NCBI RefSeq assembly: GCF_002968635.1
Contig: NZ_PVBN01000011.1
Location: 1 to 64,000, forward strand
DNA length: 64,000 nt
Source of the DNA: Neorhizobium alkalisoli
Lineage (GTDB): Bacteria > Pseudomonadota > Alphaproteobacteria > Rhizobiales > Rhizobiaceae
Direction: 5' to 3'
Shown: positions 1-9,210 of the stretch, one piece after another
How positions within the stretch are numbered: the first letter of the stretch is position 1
How the letters are laid out: every line of letters starts with the position of its first letter
The notes under the pieces: model-generated
Seen by the model: only the letters and a program-made list of their open reading frames with translations
What the model was told of the DNA's origin: nothing
The model's database searches: none
Program-made: the position numbers and the translations under genes

Positions 1-9
1 CTCCACCTC
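1..9 (-). promoter_or_regulatory. Shine-Dalgarno of the next operon gene
   Basis: Read on the minus strand this edge is GGAGGTGGAG, directly after the aldolase stop codon. It is a strong ribosome binding site and implies that the operon continues with another gene just outside the window. The start codon itself is not visible. Confidence 0.5.
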
Positions 10-711
10 CTATCGCGCAAGTGTCAGCTTGATGCCCGCAATCCCGCGACGCAGGAAGGGATCGGTGTGGACGTAGAAGAACTGGACGCCCTTCTCCAGC
101 CAATGCGGCAGTTCGTCGGCGGTCGCCAGCGTGCCGGCGATCTTGCCCGCGGCGCGAATCTTGTCGACTGCAACTGCGACTTTCTCCATGACGACAGCAG
201 GGCGCGGCTCGCCGAACGGCGGCGCGGGCGGATAACCCATATTTTGAGAGAGATCGCCGGGACCGATGAAGAAGACGTCGATACCCTCGACTTTCAGCAT
301 CTCGTCGAGGTTGCCGATGGCGTCGACTGTCTCGATCATCGCCACCACGAGGCGTTTGTCGTAGTCAGATGGAAGAGCGTAGCGGACGGCATCAACCACG
401 GCGCGAGCCTGCTCCGCCGTGTCCACCATCGGAACCATGATTCCGTCGGCTCCCGCGTTCAGATACCGGATGATGACGGGCCGCTCGTGGGAGTGCGGAC
501 GAATGATCGCCGCTCCACCCACGGACCGAACGATCTGGGCGGTCATCCGCACGTCTTCGAAACTCCAGGTACCGTGTTCGCAGTCGACGAACACGGAATC
601 TGCCCCGAGTTCCACCAGACGCGCCGCAAGGCCCGACGACGAATGATGCGGCGTGTACATCGTAATCGCTTCGCCGGCCAAGAGCCGCGAACGCAATCGC
701 GCTCCGTTCAT
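10..711 (-). CDS. HpcH/HpaI-family aldolase (class II, metal-dependent)
   Basis: This is a 233-residue TIM-barrel aldolase of the HpcH/HpaI (2,4-dihydroxyhept-2-ene-1,7-dioate aldolase) family, which cleaves or forms C-C bonds of 2-keto-4-hydroxy acids. Visible family marks are FVDCEHGTW (Asp43, His46), Arg71, the metal ligand Glu127 in MIETVDAIGN and Asp153 in GPGDLS. The open frame extends upstream, but the ATG at 711 has GGGAGGATTTC just before it and begins the conserved region, so it is the start chosen. It lies 13 nt after the SDR gene, last visible in the hyuAB operon, and probably performs the terminal retro-aldol step. The substrate is unknown. Confidence 0.88.
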   Translation of the reverse strand: MNGARLRSRLLAGEAITMYTPHHSSSGLAARLVELGADSVFVDCEHGTWSFEDVRMTAQIVRSVGGAAIIRPHSHERPVIIRYLNAGADGIMVPMVDTAEQARAVVDAVRYALPSDYDKRLVVAMIETVDAIGNLDEMLKVEGIDVFFIGPGDLSQNMGYPPAPPFGEPRPAVVMEKVAVAVDKIRAAGKIAGTLATADELPHWLEKGVQFFYVHTDPFLRRGIAGIKLTLAR

Positions 712-724
712 GAAATCCTCCCAG

Positions 725-1528
725 TTATTTTTTCGGCAAATCCGGCGTATCTGCCGGGGCTCCGACCCAACGTGCGGCTTCGATGTCGGCGGAAGTGTCG
801 CGCATGTGTGTCGGGCAGATGTGCAGCTCGGGGATGACCGCGCTCTTGTTGAGGCTGGCGCAAAGCGCAATCGCGCGGGCAACGTCATGGGGATCCATCA
901 TGACCGCGCGCTCCTCCTTCAGCGGAGGCCGCGCCCGGTTGTCCATGATCGGCGTGTTCGTCTCTCCCGGCAGGATCGTCGTGGCCCGGACGCCCTGGTT
1001 GCGATACGTGTTGTGCAAGAAGGTCATGAAGTTCTTCACACCGGCCTTCGCGGCGCCGTAGGCTGCGCCGCCGAGAAGGTTCGGGTTGACCACGGCCAGA
1101 GACGATACCGTGATGATTGTCCCCTCGCCTTTCGCAATCATGTCCGGAAGGACTGCCTGTGTGAGGTTGAACACCGCCGTCAGATTGACGTTGATGGTCG
1201 AATTCCATTCGGCCTCGCTGAGGAAGCGCGCGTTCAGGACCTTGCTTGCACTACCCGCATTGTTCACCAGAATGTCAACGAGCCCGATGCTATCCTTGAT
1301 CCACCGAACGGCATCGAAAATCTCATCCCGGGACTCGATATCAAGGGTCCGCGCCACGGCCTTGCCGTCCCCCTTTTCGATCAGAGCAGCAACCTCCCGT
1401 AATGGTTCGAGCCGACGCCCCGTCAGAACGACGGTGGCCCCGTCCTTCGCCAGGAGCAGTGCGGTCTCGCGACCGATCCCCGAGCCGGCCCCTGTTACCA
1501 GGGCGATTTTCCCATCCAGAAGTCCCAT
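725..1528 (-). CDS. Short-chain dehydrogenase/reductase (SDR)
   Basis: This classical SDR has 267 residues. It has the cofactor motif TGAGSGIG at residues 12-19, NNAG at 89-92, Ser142/143, and the YxxxK pair Tyr157/Lys161. It should interconvert a secondary alcohol and a ketone using NAD(P). The ATG at 1528 follows AGGGGAC and lies 9 nt after the hyuB stop codon. Because it sits between hyuB and an aldolase for hydroxy-keto acids, it may oxidise a hydroxyl group to prepare the aldolase substrate. That role is inference from position. Confidence 0.88.
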   Translation of the reverse strand: MGLLDGKIALVTGAGSGIGRETALLLAKDGATVVLTGRRLEPLREVAALIEKGDGKAVARTLDIESRDEIFDAVRWIKDSIGLVDILVNNAGSASKVLNARFLSEAEWNSTINVNLTAVFNLTQAVLPDMIAKGEGTIITVSSLAVVNPNLLGGAAYGAAKAGVKNFMTFLHNTYRNQGVRATTILPGETNTPIMDNRARPPLKEERAVMMDPHDVARAIALCASLNKSAVIPELHICPTHMRDTSADIEAARWVGAPADTPDLPKK

Positions 1529-1537
1529 GTCTGTCCC

Positions 1538-3214
1538 CTATTCCGCGGCAACTGCAACAGGACCAGAATAGCCGTAAATCTCCTTCGCGGCCTTTGCCGT
1601 GACGAGGTTCTCAGAAAGATCCTGCTCGATCAGCTTGGGCGACCGTTCGCTCGCACGACCCCAGCCACCGCCTCCCGGTGTCTCTACCTCGAGCTGCTCA
1701 CCGGTCTTCAGGACGATCTTCCCCTTCGGGAAGTGCGGTTTGCCCTCCTTCATGACCTTTCCCGCAGATCCGCTCTGACCTTCGACAACGCCGAAGCAGG
1801 GATGACGGACCCGCTCGGACGCGAGATAGATGCTCATCGGATTTTTTCCGAGATTGCGCAGGACAACCCGTTGGCCGAGGCCCCCGCGGTGTTTTCCGGC
1901 ACCGCCTGAATCTGCGATCAGCTCCTTGCGTTCCGTCAGCACGGGAACCGCAACCTCGAACATCTCGATCGCCGTCACCTTGCAGTTCGACGGGAAGCTC
2001 AGCGTGTCGAGGCCGTCGAACTCAGAGCGCGCGCCCTGCCCTCCGTGGAAATTCTGGACGGACCCGTACTGGGTGCCGTCATTGCGCTGACCGACACAAT
2101 TGGCCGCCCAGATCGGCGCACCACCGCTATCACCCATGACCTTGTTCGGCACGACGCCTTCGAGCGCCTTGAAGATGAGCGACGGAATGACGTGCCCGAT
2201 CAGGTTGCGCGAATTTCCCGCCGTCCACTGCTGCGGATTGAGGATGCTGCCGAGCGGCGCCTCGTCACTGATCGGGACGATGCAGCCTTCGTTGTTCGGC
2301 GTTTCGGGATCAAGCAGGCATTTCAGCGCATATACCGAATGGGCATAACGGTAGTTGGTCCGGCAATTGATCGAGTGCAGAACCTGATCGGAGGTGCCTG
2401 TGTAGTCGACGTGGACCGAGTCATCGCTGACGATGACCGAAGCCTTCAGTTTCACGTCGACGTCGTATCCATCCAGAAGGACTTCCGCGCTGTATGTACC
2501 GTTCGGCCAGTCGCGGATCGCTTTTCGGGTCTGGGCCTCCGAACGGCTATGGATCGCTGCGGCCAAGCCTTCGACGTCATCGAGACCGTACTCCTCCAGG
2601 AACTTGACCAGTTCACGGCCCATGACGTTGTTGGCCGCAATCATCGACTCAAGATCGCCTCGTACTTCGGTGGGAAGACGGACGGATGCCTCGATGATTT
2701 CAAACACGTCCTGGTTGGGAACACCGGCCTTGAGCAGCTTCACGATCGGGAAACGGATACCTTCGGCAAAGATGTCGCTCGCTTCGGAATGCAGCGGGGC
2801 GCCACCGATGTCGGGAAGGTGCGCGATAGAGCCTGCATAGGCGACGACCTTGCCGTTCTTGAAGATCGGCGTGATCATCGTCACGTCAGGAAGATGGCCA
2901 GTCCCGATCTCGGGATCGTTGGTTGCCAGCACGTCGCCTTCGTCCAGTGTTTCAACCGGGAATTTCGGCAGAAAATATTTCTGAGCCGCGGCCGGCAGGG
3001 AGGTGATGAAGACAGGGATCGACCACGTACATTGCGCCAAGGCACGGCCCTTGCTGTCAAGCAAGACGGTCACGTAGTCGTGGTTTTCACGAACGATCGG
3101 AGAAAAGGCCGTCTTGCCGAGGACGTTGTCTGCCTGGTCTGCGATGAAGATCAGGCGATTCCACATCACTTGCAGATTGATCGGGTCGTTGTAATCGGTG
3201 GCGGGTTTCGACAT
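1538..3214 (-). CDS. hyuB: Hydantoinase B/oxoprolinase family subunit
   Basis: This 558-residue protein matches the HyuB (hydantoinase B / 5-oxoprolinase C-terminal half) family. Such subunits pair with HyuA for ATP-dependent opening of cyclic amides such as N-methylhydantoin or 5-oxoproline; related pairs carboxylate ketones. It shows the conserved start FSPIVRENHDY, the motif GDVLATNDPEIGTGHLPD around residues 93-110 with His107, and the Gly-rich C-terminal segment SGGAGKHRGGLGQR. Length fits the family (about 500-600). It begins 11 nt after the hyuA stop, so the two are surely cotranscribed. The exact substrate (hydantoin, lactam or ketone) is not determinable. Confidence 0.88.
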   Translation of the reverse strand: MSKPATDYNDPINLQVMWNRLIFIADQADNVLGKTAFSPIVRENHDYVTVLLDSKGRALAQCTWSIPVFITSLPAAAQKYFLPKFPVETLDEGDVLATNDPEIGTGHLPDVTMITPIFKNGKVVAYAGSIAHLPDIGGAPLHSEASDIFAEGIRFPIVKLLKAGVPNQDVFEIIEASVRLPTEVRGDLESMIAANNVMGRELVKFLEEYGLDDVEGLAAAIHSRSEAQTRKAIRDWPNGTYSAEVLLDGYDVDVKLKASVIVSDDSVHVDYTGTSDQVLHSINCRTNYRYAHSVYALKCLLDPETPNNEGCIVPISDEAPLGSILNPQQWTAGNSRNLIGHVIPSLIFKALEGVVPNKVMGDSGGAPIWAANCVGQRNDGTQYGSVQNFHGGQGARSEFDGLDTLSFPSNCKVTAIEMFEVAVPVLTERKELIADSGGAGKHRGGLGQRVVLRNLGKNPMSIYLASERVRHPCFGVVEGQSGSAGKVMKEGKPHFPKGKIVLKTGEQLEVETPGGGGWGRASERSPKLIEQDLSENLVTAKAAKEIYGYSGPVAVAAE

Positions 3215-3225
3215 CTGGGCACCCC

Positions 3226-5289
3226 TTAGAGAATGTTGATCACGAGGTTGCCATAGGCATCCACGTGGAAGACACCGCTCGGGCCGACGACCGCGGTTGA
3301 TTCACGCTGCTCGACGATCGCCGGTCCTTTGACCTCCTGTCCGACCGGGAGCTTGTAATGGTCGTAGACCGCAGTTTCGGTGTAGCTGCCGATCTCCTGG
3401 AAGAAGACCTGCCGACTGCCCTTCCTGGCATCGGCAACGACTGCCTCGTGCGGGCGGGTGACTTCGTCCTTTTTACCGCTTGCCCGCAAGCGCCAGGTAA
3501 TGACTTCCAGCGGAGCGGCAACGGTGCGTCCAAACAGTTCACGGTACAGCTTGAAGAAGCTGTCGCGAAGCTGCCTGAGGAACTCTTCCCCCGACTGATT
3601 GCGGTCAGGCAGAACCACGGTGATCTCATGCCCTTGACCGACGTGGCGCATGTCCACCGTATAGCGGTTGGTAATCGTCTCCTTGGCGACGCCGGCTGCC
3701 GACACCACCTCGGCGCCCTGCTCCGCCAGATCGTCCAGCAGTTGGTTCATCGCGTCGAGATCCCAGGCATCGACCGCCATCGGATGGCTGACCGAAAGAT
3801 CGACGGCCACCGGAGCGATCAGCAGCCCGATGGCCGAGCTGACGCCCGCCCCGGTTGGGCAAATCACTTTGCTGATGCCAAGTTTCCGGGCGATACCGTA
3901 GGCGTGTACAGGCCCTGCCCCGCCAAACGCCACCATCGGCAACGAGCGGGGATCGACACCTAGGTCGGTCGCATGCATAGCGGCCGCTTTGCTCATGGAT
4001 TCGTTGACGAGGTCATGAATGCCCCAAGCACAACGCTCAACCGTGACTTCGAGCGAGACTGCGAGTTTCGCCATTGCTTCATGAGCAGCGTCCTTTGAAA
4101 CCTTGAACGAGCCGCCGACGAAGGATTCGGTGCCCATGTATCCTAGAAGAATGTCTGCGTCGGTGACGGTCGGCTGAGTGCCGCCGCGCTGGTAGGCGGC
4201 CGGCCCCGGCATCGCGCCGGCCGAGTGCGGGCCAACATCGAGCAGGCCGAGGGAATTCTTCGCCGCGATAGAGCCACCGCCTGCGCCGATCTCGATCATC
4301 TGGATCGACTGGATCTTCAGCGGGAACCCCGAGCCCTTTCGGAAGCGCTGATAGTGCGCGACCTCCAGATCGGTACCGACATTTGGTTCACCATTGGGGA
4401 TCAGGCAGAGCTTGGCCGTCGTGCCGCCCATATCAAAGGAGAGCACGCTTTTTTCACCGGCCGTGCGGCCGAATTCTGCGGCTGCCACGGCGCCTGCCGC
4501 AGGGCCGGACTCGATAAGTCGAACGGGCAGCTCGGCGGCACGGCGGCTCGGCACCAACCCGCCGGACGACGTCATCCAGAGGACCTGACGATCGATGCCC
4601 TTCGTGGCAAATTCCCGCTGCAGGTGCGCTACGTGACCTGCCATCTGCGGGCGGGTGTAAGCGTTGACGACAGTCGTCGACGCCCGGTCAAACTCACGCA
4701 TCTCCGGACACACGTCGGAGGACAGTGACACGAAGATGTCCGGATCTTCCTCCCGAAGGAGCGCTGCAACACGCTGCTCATGCTGCGGGTACTTGTAGGC
4801 GTGCAGAAGGCATACGGCGACAGAACGAATGCCTTTTTCCTTCAAGCGCCCGGCGATTTCGCGAACCGTTTCTTCCTTGAGCTCAGTCACTACCGAACCG
4901 TCGGCCGCTATACGCTCCTGGGCACCAAAGCTGTTCGAACGCGTCACCAGCGGATCGGGATATTTGATATTGAGGTCGTATAGATCGTAACGCCCCTCGT
5001 TGCGGATGCGCAGCATGTCCTGGAAGCCATCGGTGGTGACGAACCCGGTTTCGACACCTTTGCGCTCGAGCACGGCATTGGTAACGACGGTCGTCGCGCC
5101 CAGTACCTGCAGGTTTTCGACCGAGATGACATCGGCGAATTTTTCCAGCAGTTCAGAGACGCCTTGTACAACGGCCCTGGCGGGATTTTCCGGCGTGCTC
5201 AAGACTTTATGGAGGTGAAGGTCACCCTTGTCGTCCAGGAGCGCGAAATCGGTAAATGTACCGCCGGTATCGAAAGCCAGTTTTGCCAT
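3226..5289 (-). CDS. hyuA: Hydantoinase A/oxoprolinase family subunit
   Basis: This is a 687-residue HyuA-type subunit with an acetate/sugar-kinase-like ATPase fold. Residues 7-14 read DTGGTFTD, the phosphate-binding loop typical of the family, and a second loop SFDMGGTTAK lies mid-protein. TTVVTNAVLERKG is the usual N-terminal-half signature. The frame is open to 5364, but the ATG at 5289 follows CGAGGGAAAT and opens the conserved domain. It is the first gene of the hyuAB-SDR-aldolase operon. A LysR-type promoter element lies about 100-143 nt upstream. It should hydrolyse ATP to activate a cyclic amide or similar substrate. Confidence 0.9.
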   Translation of the reverse strand: MAKLAFDTGGTFTDFALLDDKGDLHLHKVLSTPENPARAVVQGVSELLEKFADVISVENLQVLGATTVVTNAVLERKGVETGFVTTDGFQDMLRIRNEGRYDLYDLNIKYPDPLVTRSNSFGAQERIAADGSVVTELKEETVREIAGRLKEKGIRSVAVCLLHAYKYPQHEQRVAALLREEDPDIFVSLSSDVCPEMREFDRASTTVVNAYTRPQMAGHVAHLQREFATKGIDRQVLWMTSSGGLVPSRRAAELPVRLIESGPAAGAVAAAEFGRTAGEKSVLSFDMGGTTAKLCLIPNGEPNVGTDLEVAHYQRFRKGSGFPLKIQSIQMIEIGAGGGSIAAKNSLGLLDVGPHSAGAMPGPAAYQRGGTQPTVTDADILLGYMGTESFVGGSFKVSKDAAHEAMAKLAVSLEVTVERCAWGIHDLVNESMSKAAAMHATDLGVDPRSLPMVAFGGAGPVHAYGIARKLGISKVICPTGAGVSSAIGLLIAPVAVDLSVSHPMAVDAWDLDAMNQLLDDLAEQGAEVVSAAGVAKETITNRYTVDMRHVGQGHEITVVLPDRNQSGEEFLRQLRDSFFKLYRELFGRTVAAPLEVITWRLRASGKKDEVTRPHEAVVADARKGSRQVFFQEIGSYTETAVYDHYKLPVGQEVKGPAIVEQRESTAVVGPSGVFHVDAYGNLVINIL

Positions 5290-5388
5290 ATTTCCCTCGA
5301 ACGACTTAAACAGCAAATATGCGCTGCAATTCGGGTCCACTGCTTCCGACCCGTTATCTGTCATGAGGTTAGGCGAGGGTGACTTGCA

Positions 5389-5432
5389 TTGGCCAACACA
5401 ACTACCGTCTGCCGCTATAGAGTTTGCTTATG
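5389..5432 (-). promoter_or_regulatory. LysR-type promoter element, copy 1 (hyuA)
   Basis: These 44 bp match positions 12442-12485 at 39 of 44 bases. The shared blocks on the plus strand are TTGGCCAACACAACT, then TCTGCCGCTATAG and GTTT-N-CTTATG. The box ATA-N9-TAT at 5417-5431 fits the T-N11-A rule for LysR regulators. The lysR gene ends 7 nt away, and hyuA starts 100 nt downstream of the element. Joint retention before two operons argues for a shared operator and promoter. That the neighbouring LysR binds here is inferred. Confidence 0.7.
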
Positions 5433-5438
5433 ACGGAT

Positions 5439-6377
5439 TCAGATGGAGCGAATGCCCTGATGGTGGCTGCTCAGGAGTTTGCCGACGATATCCAGAAGTA
5501 CGGACCGTGCCGCCAGCGCAGGCTCCGACAGCGGCAGATGGTCCGAAACGCAGAGCGAAACGGTGGCGTCGATCACAGGCGTCGTTAGAGGACGCACCTG
5601 AGCTCCCCCAAAACTTGAGGTCTCCGTCACCACGGAAGCAGGCAGAATGGTCGACCCTAGACCGTCCAGGACGGCCGCCCCAAGCGCCGGCACCGATTCG
5701 ACTTCGGATATCACGTCGGGTGTAGAGCGTGCCCGGTTGAGGGCATCGTCGATCAGTCGGCGCAGGAAATGTGACTTGCTCGGGAGAAGGAGCGGCAGCC
5801 CGTTGAGGGCCGATAACGGAAGGGGTGTTCCGGGAGCGCCAGGAAGCGCCATCTCCGCCGGCGACACAAGGAACATCTCTTCCCGGAAGAGAGGCTGAAG
5901 CGTTACCCCCTTGATGGGATTGGCCGTATAGATCAGCGCCATGTCCATCTTCCCGGTCATGATCAGCTCGCTTAGGATATGCCCGAAACTGTCGTTGATA
6001 TGGACGATGATCTGCGGAAACTTCGCCTTCATCTCCTTGAGCAGCGGCAGGGAGAGCGCGCTGGAGGAGGAATAGGTGGCAAGCCCGATGGAAACACGGC
6101 CTGCAACGGATTTGGCCGACTGGTCGATATCGATCTGCGCCTGATCGATCTGCTTGAGCATGATCTGCGCATGACGGTAGAGGATCAAGCCGGCCTCCGT
6201 CGGAGCGATCCCCACATTACTCCGGATCAGAAGCTGGTGCTTGAAATGTGCTTCGAGGGAAGCGATCTGTTGCGAAAGCGCCGGCTGCGCGACACGGAGG
6301 ATGCTTGCCGCGCGGGAAACGCTTCCCGTGTCGATGATCTTGACGAAGCTTTTGAGTTTCTTGAAATCGACGCTCAT
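5439..6377 (-). CDS. LysR-family transcriptional regulator
   Basis: This 312-residue regulator has an N-terminal winged helix-turn-helix (LKSFVKIIDTGSVSRAAS, then ALSQQIASLE, about residues 8-50) and a C-terminal periplasmic-binding-protein-like effector domain. Its N-terminus resembles the Nac/Cbl-like group that begins with the phrase LKxFVKIxDxGS. It lies between the transporter/aminotransferase genes and hyuA on the same strand. The two ATA-N9-TAT boxes, at 5417 and 12470, are its most plausible targets. The effector is probably the imported substrate or a pathway intermediate (inference). Confidence 0.92.
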   Translation of the reverse strand: MSVDFKKLKSFVKIIDTGSVSRAASILRVAQPALSQQIASLEAHFKHQLLIRSNVGIAPTEAGLILYRHAQIMLKQIDQAQIDIDQSAKSVAGRVSIGLATYSSSSALSLPLLKEMKAKFPQIIVHINDSFGHILSELIMTGKMDMALIYTANPIKGVTLQPLFREEMFLVSPAEMALPGAPGTPLPLSALNGLPLLLPSKSHFLRRLIDDALNRARSTPDVISEVESVPALGAAVLDGLGSTILPASVVTETSSFGGAQVRPLTTPVIDATVSLCVSDHLPLSEPALAARSVLLDIVGKLLSSHHQGIRSI

Positions 6378-6452
6378 GGTTCCAATGCCTTTCCTCGGAA
6401 CCTAAGGCCAGCAGGAGCGGCTTTGCAACCCCTCCTGCCGGAGGGACCAATG

Positions 6453-7661
6453 CTACCGCAGCGCCTTTACCGCGCGTTCGATTCTGTCACAGGCTTCCCT
6501 GATGACTTCCATCGAAGTGGCGAAGGAAAGACGGAAATAAGGGGATAGCCCGTAGGCAGCTCCCTGCAATGCGGCCACGCCGACGCCATCCAGGAGATAG
6601 AGGACGAAGTCGAGATCGGTTTCGATGGTCTTGCCGTCCGGCGTCGTTTTGCCGATTACTCCACCACAATTGGGATAAAGGTAGAAGGCGCCATCCGGAA
6701 TCACGCATGAGAGGCCAGAGATCGCGTTTAACCGGGCGCAGGCATAGTCGCGGCGTTCCTTGTACACCTGCACGCTTTCGGAAATGAAGTTCTGATCGCT
6801 GGCGAGAGCGTAGGCCGCCGCAGCCTGACTGACCGAAGAGGGGCAGGACGACATCTGCGACTGCAGCTTGTTGATAGCGGCCACCAATGGGGCAGGACCG
6901 GCTGCATATCCGATGCGCCATCCGGTCATCGCGTAGGACTTGGAAACGCCGTTGGTGAGGAGAACACGCTCCTTGAGCGCCGGAACGGCCGCGACCAGCG
7001 TGGTCATCGGCTCGTCCTTGAACCAGACCTGGTCGTAGATATCGTCCGATAGCACCAGCACATGGGGATGACGGAGCAATACCTCGCCCAGCGCTTCGAG
7101 TTCGCTGCGGCTGTAGGCGACGCCTGTCGGGTTGGACGGCGCGTTGAGAATGAGCCACATGGTTTTTGGCCTGATCGCAGCCTCCAGTGATTGCGGCGTC
7201 AGCTTGAAGCCTGCTTCCTGCGGGCATTCGACGATGACCGGCCTGCCCTCGTTGGCGATCACCATATCGGGATAGGATACCCAGTATGGTGCCGGAATGA
7301 TCACTTCCGCATCGTTCTCCACGCTCGCCATCAGCGCGAGAAACAATATCTGCTTTGCACCACCGCCAACGCATATTTCATTGTCGGCATAGCCAAGGCC
7401 CAGACGCCGCTGGAAGTCGCCAATGATCGCCTTGCGCAGGGCCGGCGTGCCGTTGACAGGCGTATATTTCGTTTCTCCACGGTCGATCGCCGCATGGGCG
7501 GCGGCTTTGACGTTATCAGGCGTGTCGAAGTCCGGCTCACCGACGGTGAGATCAACGATGTCGCGCCCGGCAGCTTTCAGTTCGCGGGCGCGAGCGGCGG
7601 CGGCCGTGCTTGGCGAAATCTTTATTCTGGACACACGTGATGCAGGCACAAAAGTGCTCAT
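6453..7661 (-). CDS. Class I/II aminotransferase, aspartate aminotransferase-like
   Basis: This is a fold-type I PLP aminotransferase with 402 residues. Visible are VGEPDFDTP near residue 41, the PLP-contacting Asn177 in SNPTG, Asp206/207 and Tyr209 in LSDDIYDQ, and the Schiff-base lysine Lys241 in SKSYAMTGWRIGY. It would exchange the amino group of an amino acid with a 2-oxo acid. It lies directly downstream of the LIV transporter genes and just upstream of lysR. This suggests that the imported or hydrolysed compound yields an amino acid that is transaminated. The specific amino donor is unknown. Confidence 0.92.
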   Translation of the reverse strand: MSTFVPASRVSRIKISPSTAAAARARELKAAGRDIVDLTVGEPDFDTPDNVKAAAHAAIDRGETKYTPVNGTPALRKAIIGDFQRRLGLGYADNEICVGGGAKQILFLALMASVENDAEVIIPAPYWVSYPDMVIANEGRPVIVECPQEAGFKLTPQSLEAAIRPKTMWLILNAPSNPTGVAYSRSELEALGEVLLRHPHVLVLSDDIYDQVWFKDEPMTTLVAAVPALKERVLLTNGVSKSYAMTGWRIGYAAGPAPLVAAINKLQSQMSSCPSSVSQAAAAYALASDQNFISESVQVYKERRDYACARLNAISGLSCVIPDGAFYLYPNCGGVIGKTTPDGKTIETDLDFVLYLLDGVGVAALQGAAYGLSPYFRLSFATSMEVIREACDRIERAVKALR

Positions 7662-7703
7662 GGAAAGCTCCTTGATTTCAAATTTTAAGCGGCGAAATCG
7701 CCG

Positions 7704-8447
7704 TCAATGGGCGGCTTCGGTCTCGCCCCGCATCTTGCCGGTGAGGAAAAGTTCGCCAAGTTCGTCATGGGTGATGTCTGCTGGCAGTCCATCCCAGATG
7801 ACTTTTCCAAGCCGCAGGATCACCGCGCGTTGGGCGACTTCCATGGCTTTCTTGGTGTTCTGCTCGACAAGCAGGATGGTCATGCCTGCCGCGTGAAGGC
7901 GAAGAAGCTCGTCGAATACGATGCCGATCGCGGCAGGCGAAAGCCCAACCGAGGGTTCGTCAACCAGCAGCACCTTAGGGCGCTGAAGAACCGCCATGGC
8001 TACTTCCAGCAACTGTTGCTCACCGCCCGACATGTTGCCGGCAAGCGTCGCGCGACGTTTCTTGAGGATGGGAAAGAGGTCGTAGACGTAGTCCCGGTCC
8101 GCCTTCACCTTGGCGTCACGGATCGTATAGGCTGCCATCTGAAGATTTTCGTCGACGGTCATGACCGGGAAGTTGCAGCGGCCCTGGGGTACGAAGGAAA
8201 TGCCCTCGCCCAGAATGGCCCGCGACTTGTAGCCCGCGATGTTCGTGCCACGCCAATCGATGTCGCCGTGCTTGATGGTCGTCATGCCGTAGAGGGTCTT
8301 GAGCAATGTCGACTTGCCCGCCCCGTTCGGGCCCATGAGAGCCAAAAACTGTCCCGCCGGCACATCGAGATCGACGCCGTTGAGAATATCCAGATTGCCA
8401 TAACCTGCGCGCAGGCCGCGGATCAAAAGGTTCGAACTAGCCTCCAA
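7704..8447 (-). CDS. LIV-type ABC transporter ATP-binding protein (LivF-like)
   Basis: This ATPase of the branched-chain amino acid/HAAT transporter class has 247 residues. Walker A GPNGAGKST is at 39-47, the ABC signature MSGGEQQ at 139-145 and Walker B VLLVDEP at 159-165. The frame is open to 8534, but the TTG at 8447 has GGGAGG six bases upstream and matches the family N-terminus. That start overlaps the end of the upstream livG-like gene by 11 nt, typical of translational coupling. It energises import with the LivG-like subunit. Such LIV systems also carry amides, ureas and aromatic compounds. Confidence 0.9.
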   Translation of the reverse strand: MEASSNLLIRGLRAGYGNLDILNGVDLDVPAGQFLALMGPNGAGKSTLLKTLYGMTTIKHGDIDWRGTNIAGYKSRAILGEGISFVPQGRCNFPVMTVDENLQMAAYTIRDAKVKADRDYVYDLFPILKKRRATLAGNMSGGEQQLLEVAMAVLQRPKVLLVDEPSVGLSPAAIGIVFDELLRLHAAGMTILLVEQNTKKAMEVAQRAVILRLGKVIWDGLPADITHDELGELFLTGKMRGETEAAH

Positions 8448-9210
8448 GATAAGCCTCCCTGACGCGTCGGTCCTGAATGATGTCCTGCGGCAAGCCTTCG
8501 ACGAGCTTAGCTCCCTGATCGAGCACGATGACACGCTGGCAGATGCTGGTCACGACGTCGATATTGTGCTCGATGACCAGGAAACTCACACCAAGCGACT
8601 TGTTTGCATAAAGAATGGTGTCGACGACGCGTTCGATGATCTTCGGATTGATGCCTGCCATCGGCTCATCCAGGAGGATCAGCTTCGGCTCCGGCATCAG
8701 CATGGATGCGAACTGGATGAGCTTTTGCTGCCCTCCAGACAGATTGCCTGCCGGTTGGTGGCGGACATCCCAAAGACCCGCCATCTTGATGAGATCCCGG
8801 GCTCTTTCCCTGAGGCCTTGGATGCGCTGCCGGGACATCTTTCCGAGGCCGAAAGTGGTGGCGATGGACGGGAACGTGAACATCTGCCCCGCGATGACGA
8901 GGTTTTCTTCAACGTCGAGAGCCTTGAAAGTCACCGTCTTCTGAAACGACCGCAACATGCGGCCCTCCCGTGCAATCCGGTTCAACGACCAGCCCGTTAT
9001 GTCCTGTCCATCTAGGACGATCTTGCCCGTATCCGGTCTGGCAAGGCCAGTGCTGCAGTCGAAGAAGGTTGATTTTCCAGAACCGTTCGGACCGATCAGT
9101 CCGGTGATCTCACCTCGGTCAACGTGAATGCTGACATCATTGACAGCCTTCACCGCACCATAGGACTTGCTGAGATTCTTGATCTCGAGAATGGGAAGAT
9201 GACCTGTCAT
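8437..9210 (-). CDS. LIV-type ABC transporter ATP-binding protein (LivG-like)
   Basis: This is the second ATPase of the transporter, 257 residues from the ATG at 9210. Walker A GPNGSGKST is at 40-48, the signature LSGGQQK at 158-164 and Walker B LILLDEP at 178-184. The C-terminus SICQRVIVLDQGAKLVEG is the LivG-type tail. The frame stays open to 9825, but that extension only shadows the permease gene. The chosen ATG overlaps the permease stop as ATGA, supporting translational coupling. Confidence 0.92.
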   Translation of the reverse strand: MTGHLPILEIKNLSKSYGAVKAVNDVSIHVDRGEITGLIGPNGSGKSTFFDCSTGLARPDTGKIVLDGQDITGWSLNRIAREGRMLRSFQKTVTFKALDVEENLVIAGQMFTFPSIATTFGLGKMSRQRIQGLRERARDLIKMAGLWDVRHQPAGNLSGGQQKLIQFASMLMPEPKLILLDEPMAGINPKIIERVVDTILYANKSLGVSFLVIEHNIDVVTSICQRVIVLDQGAKLVEGLPQDIIQDRRVREAYLGG

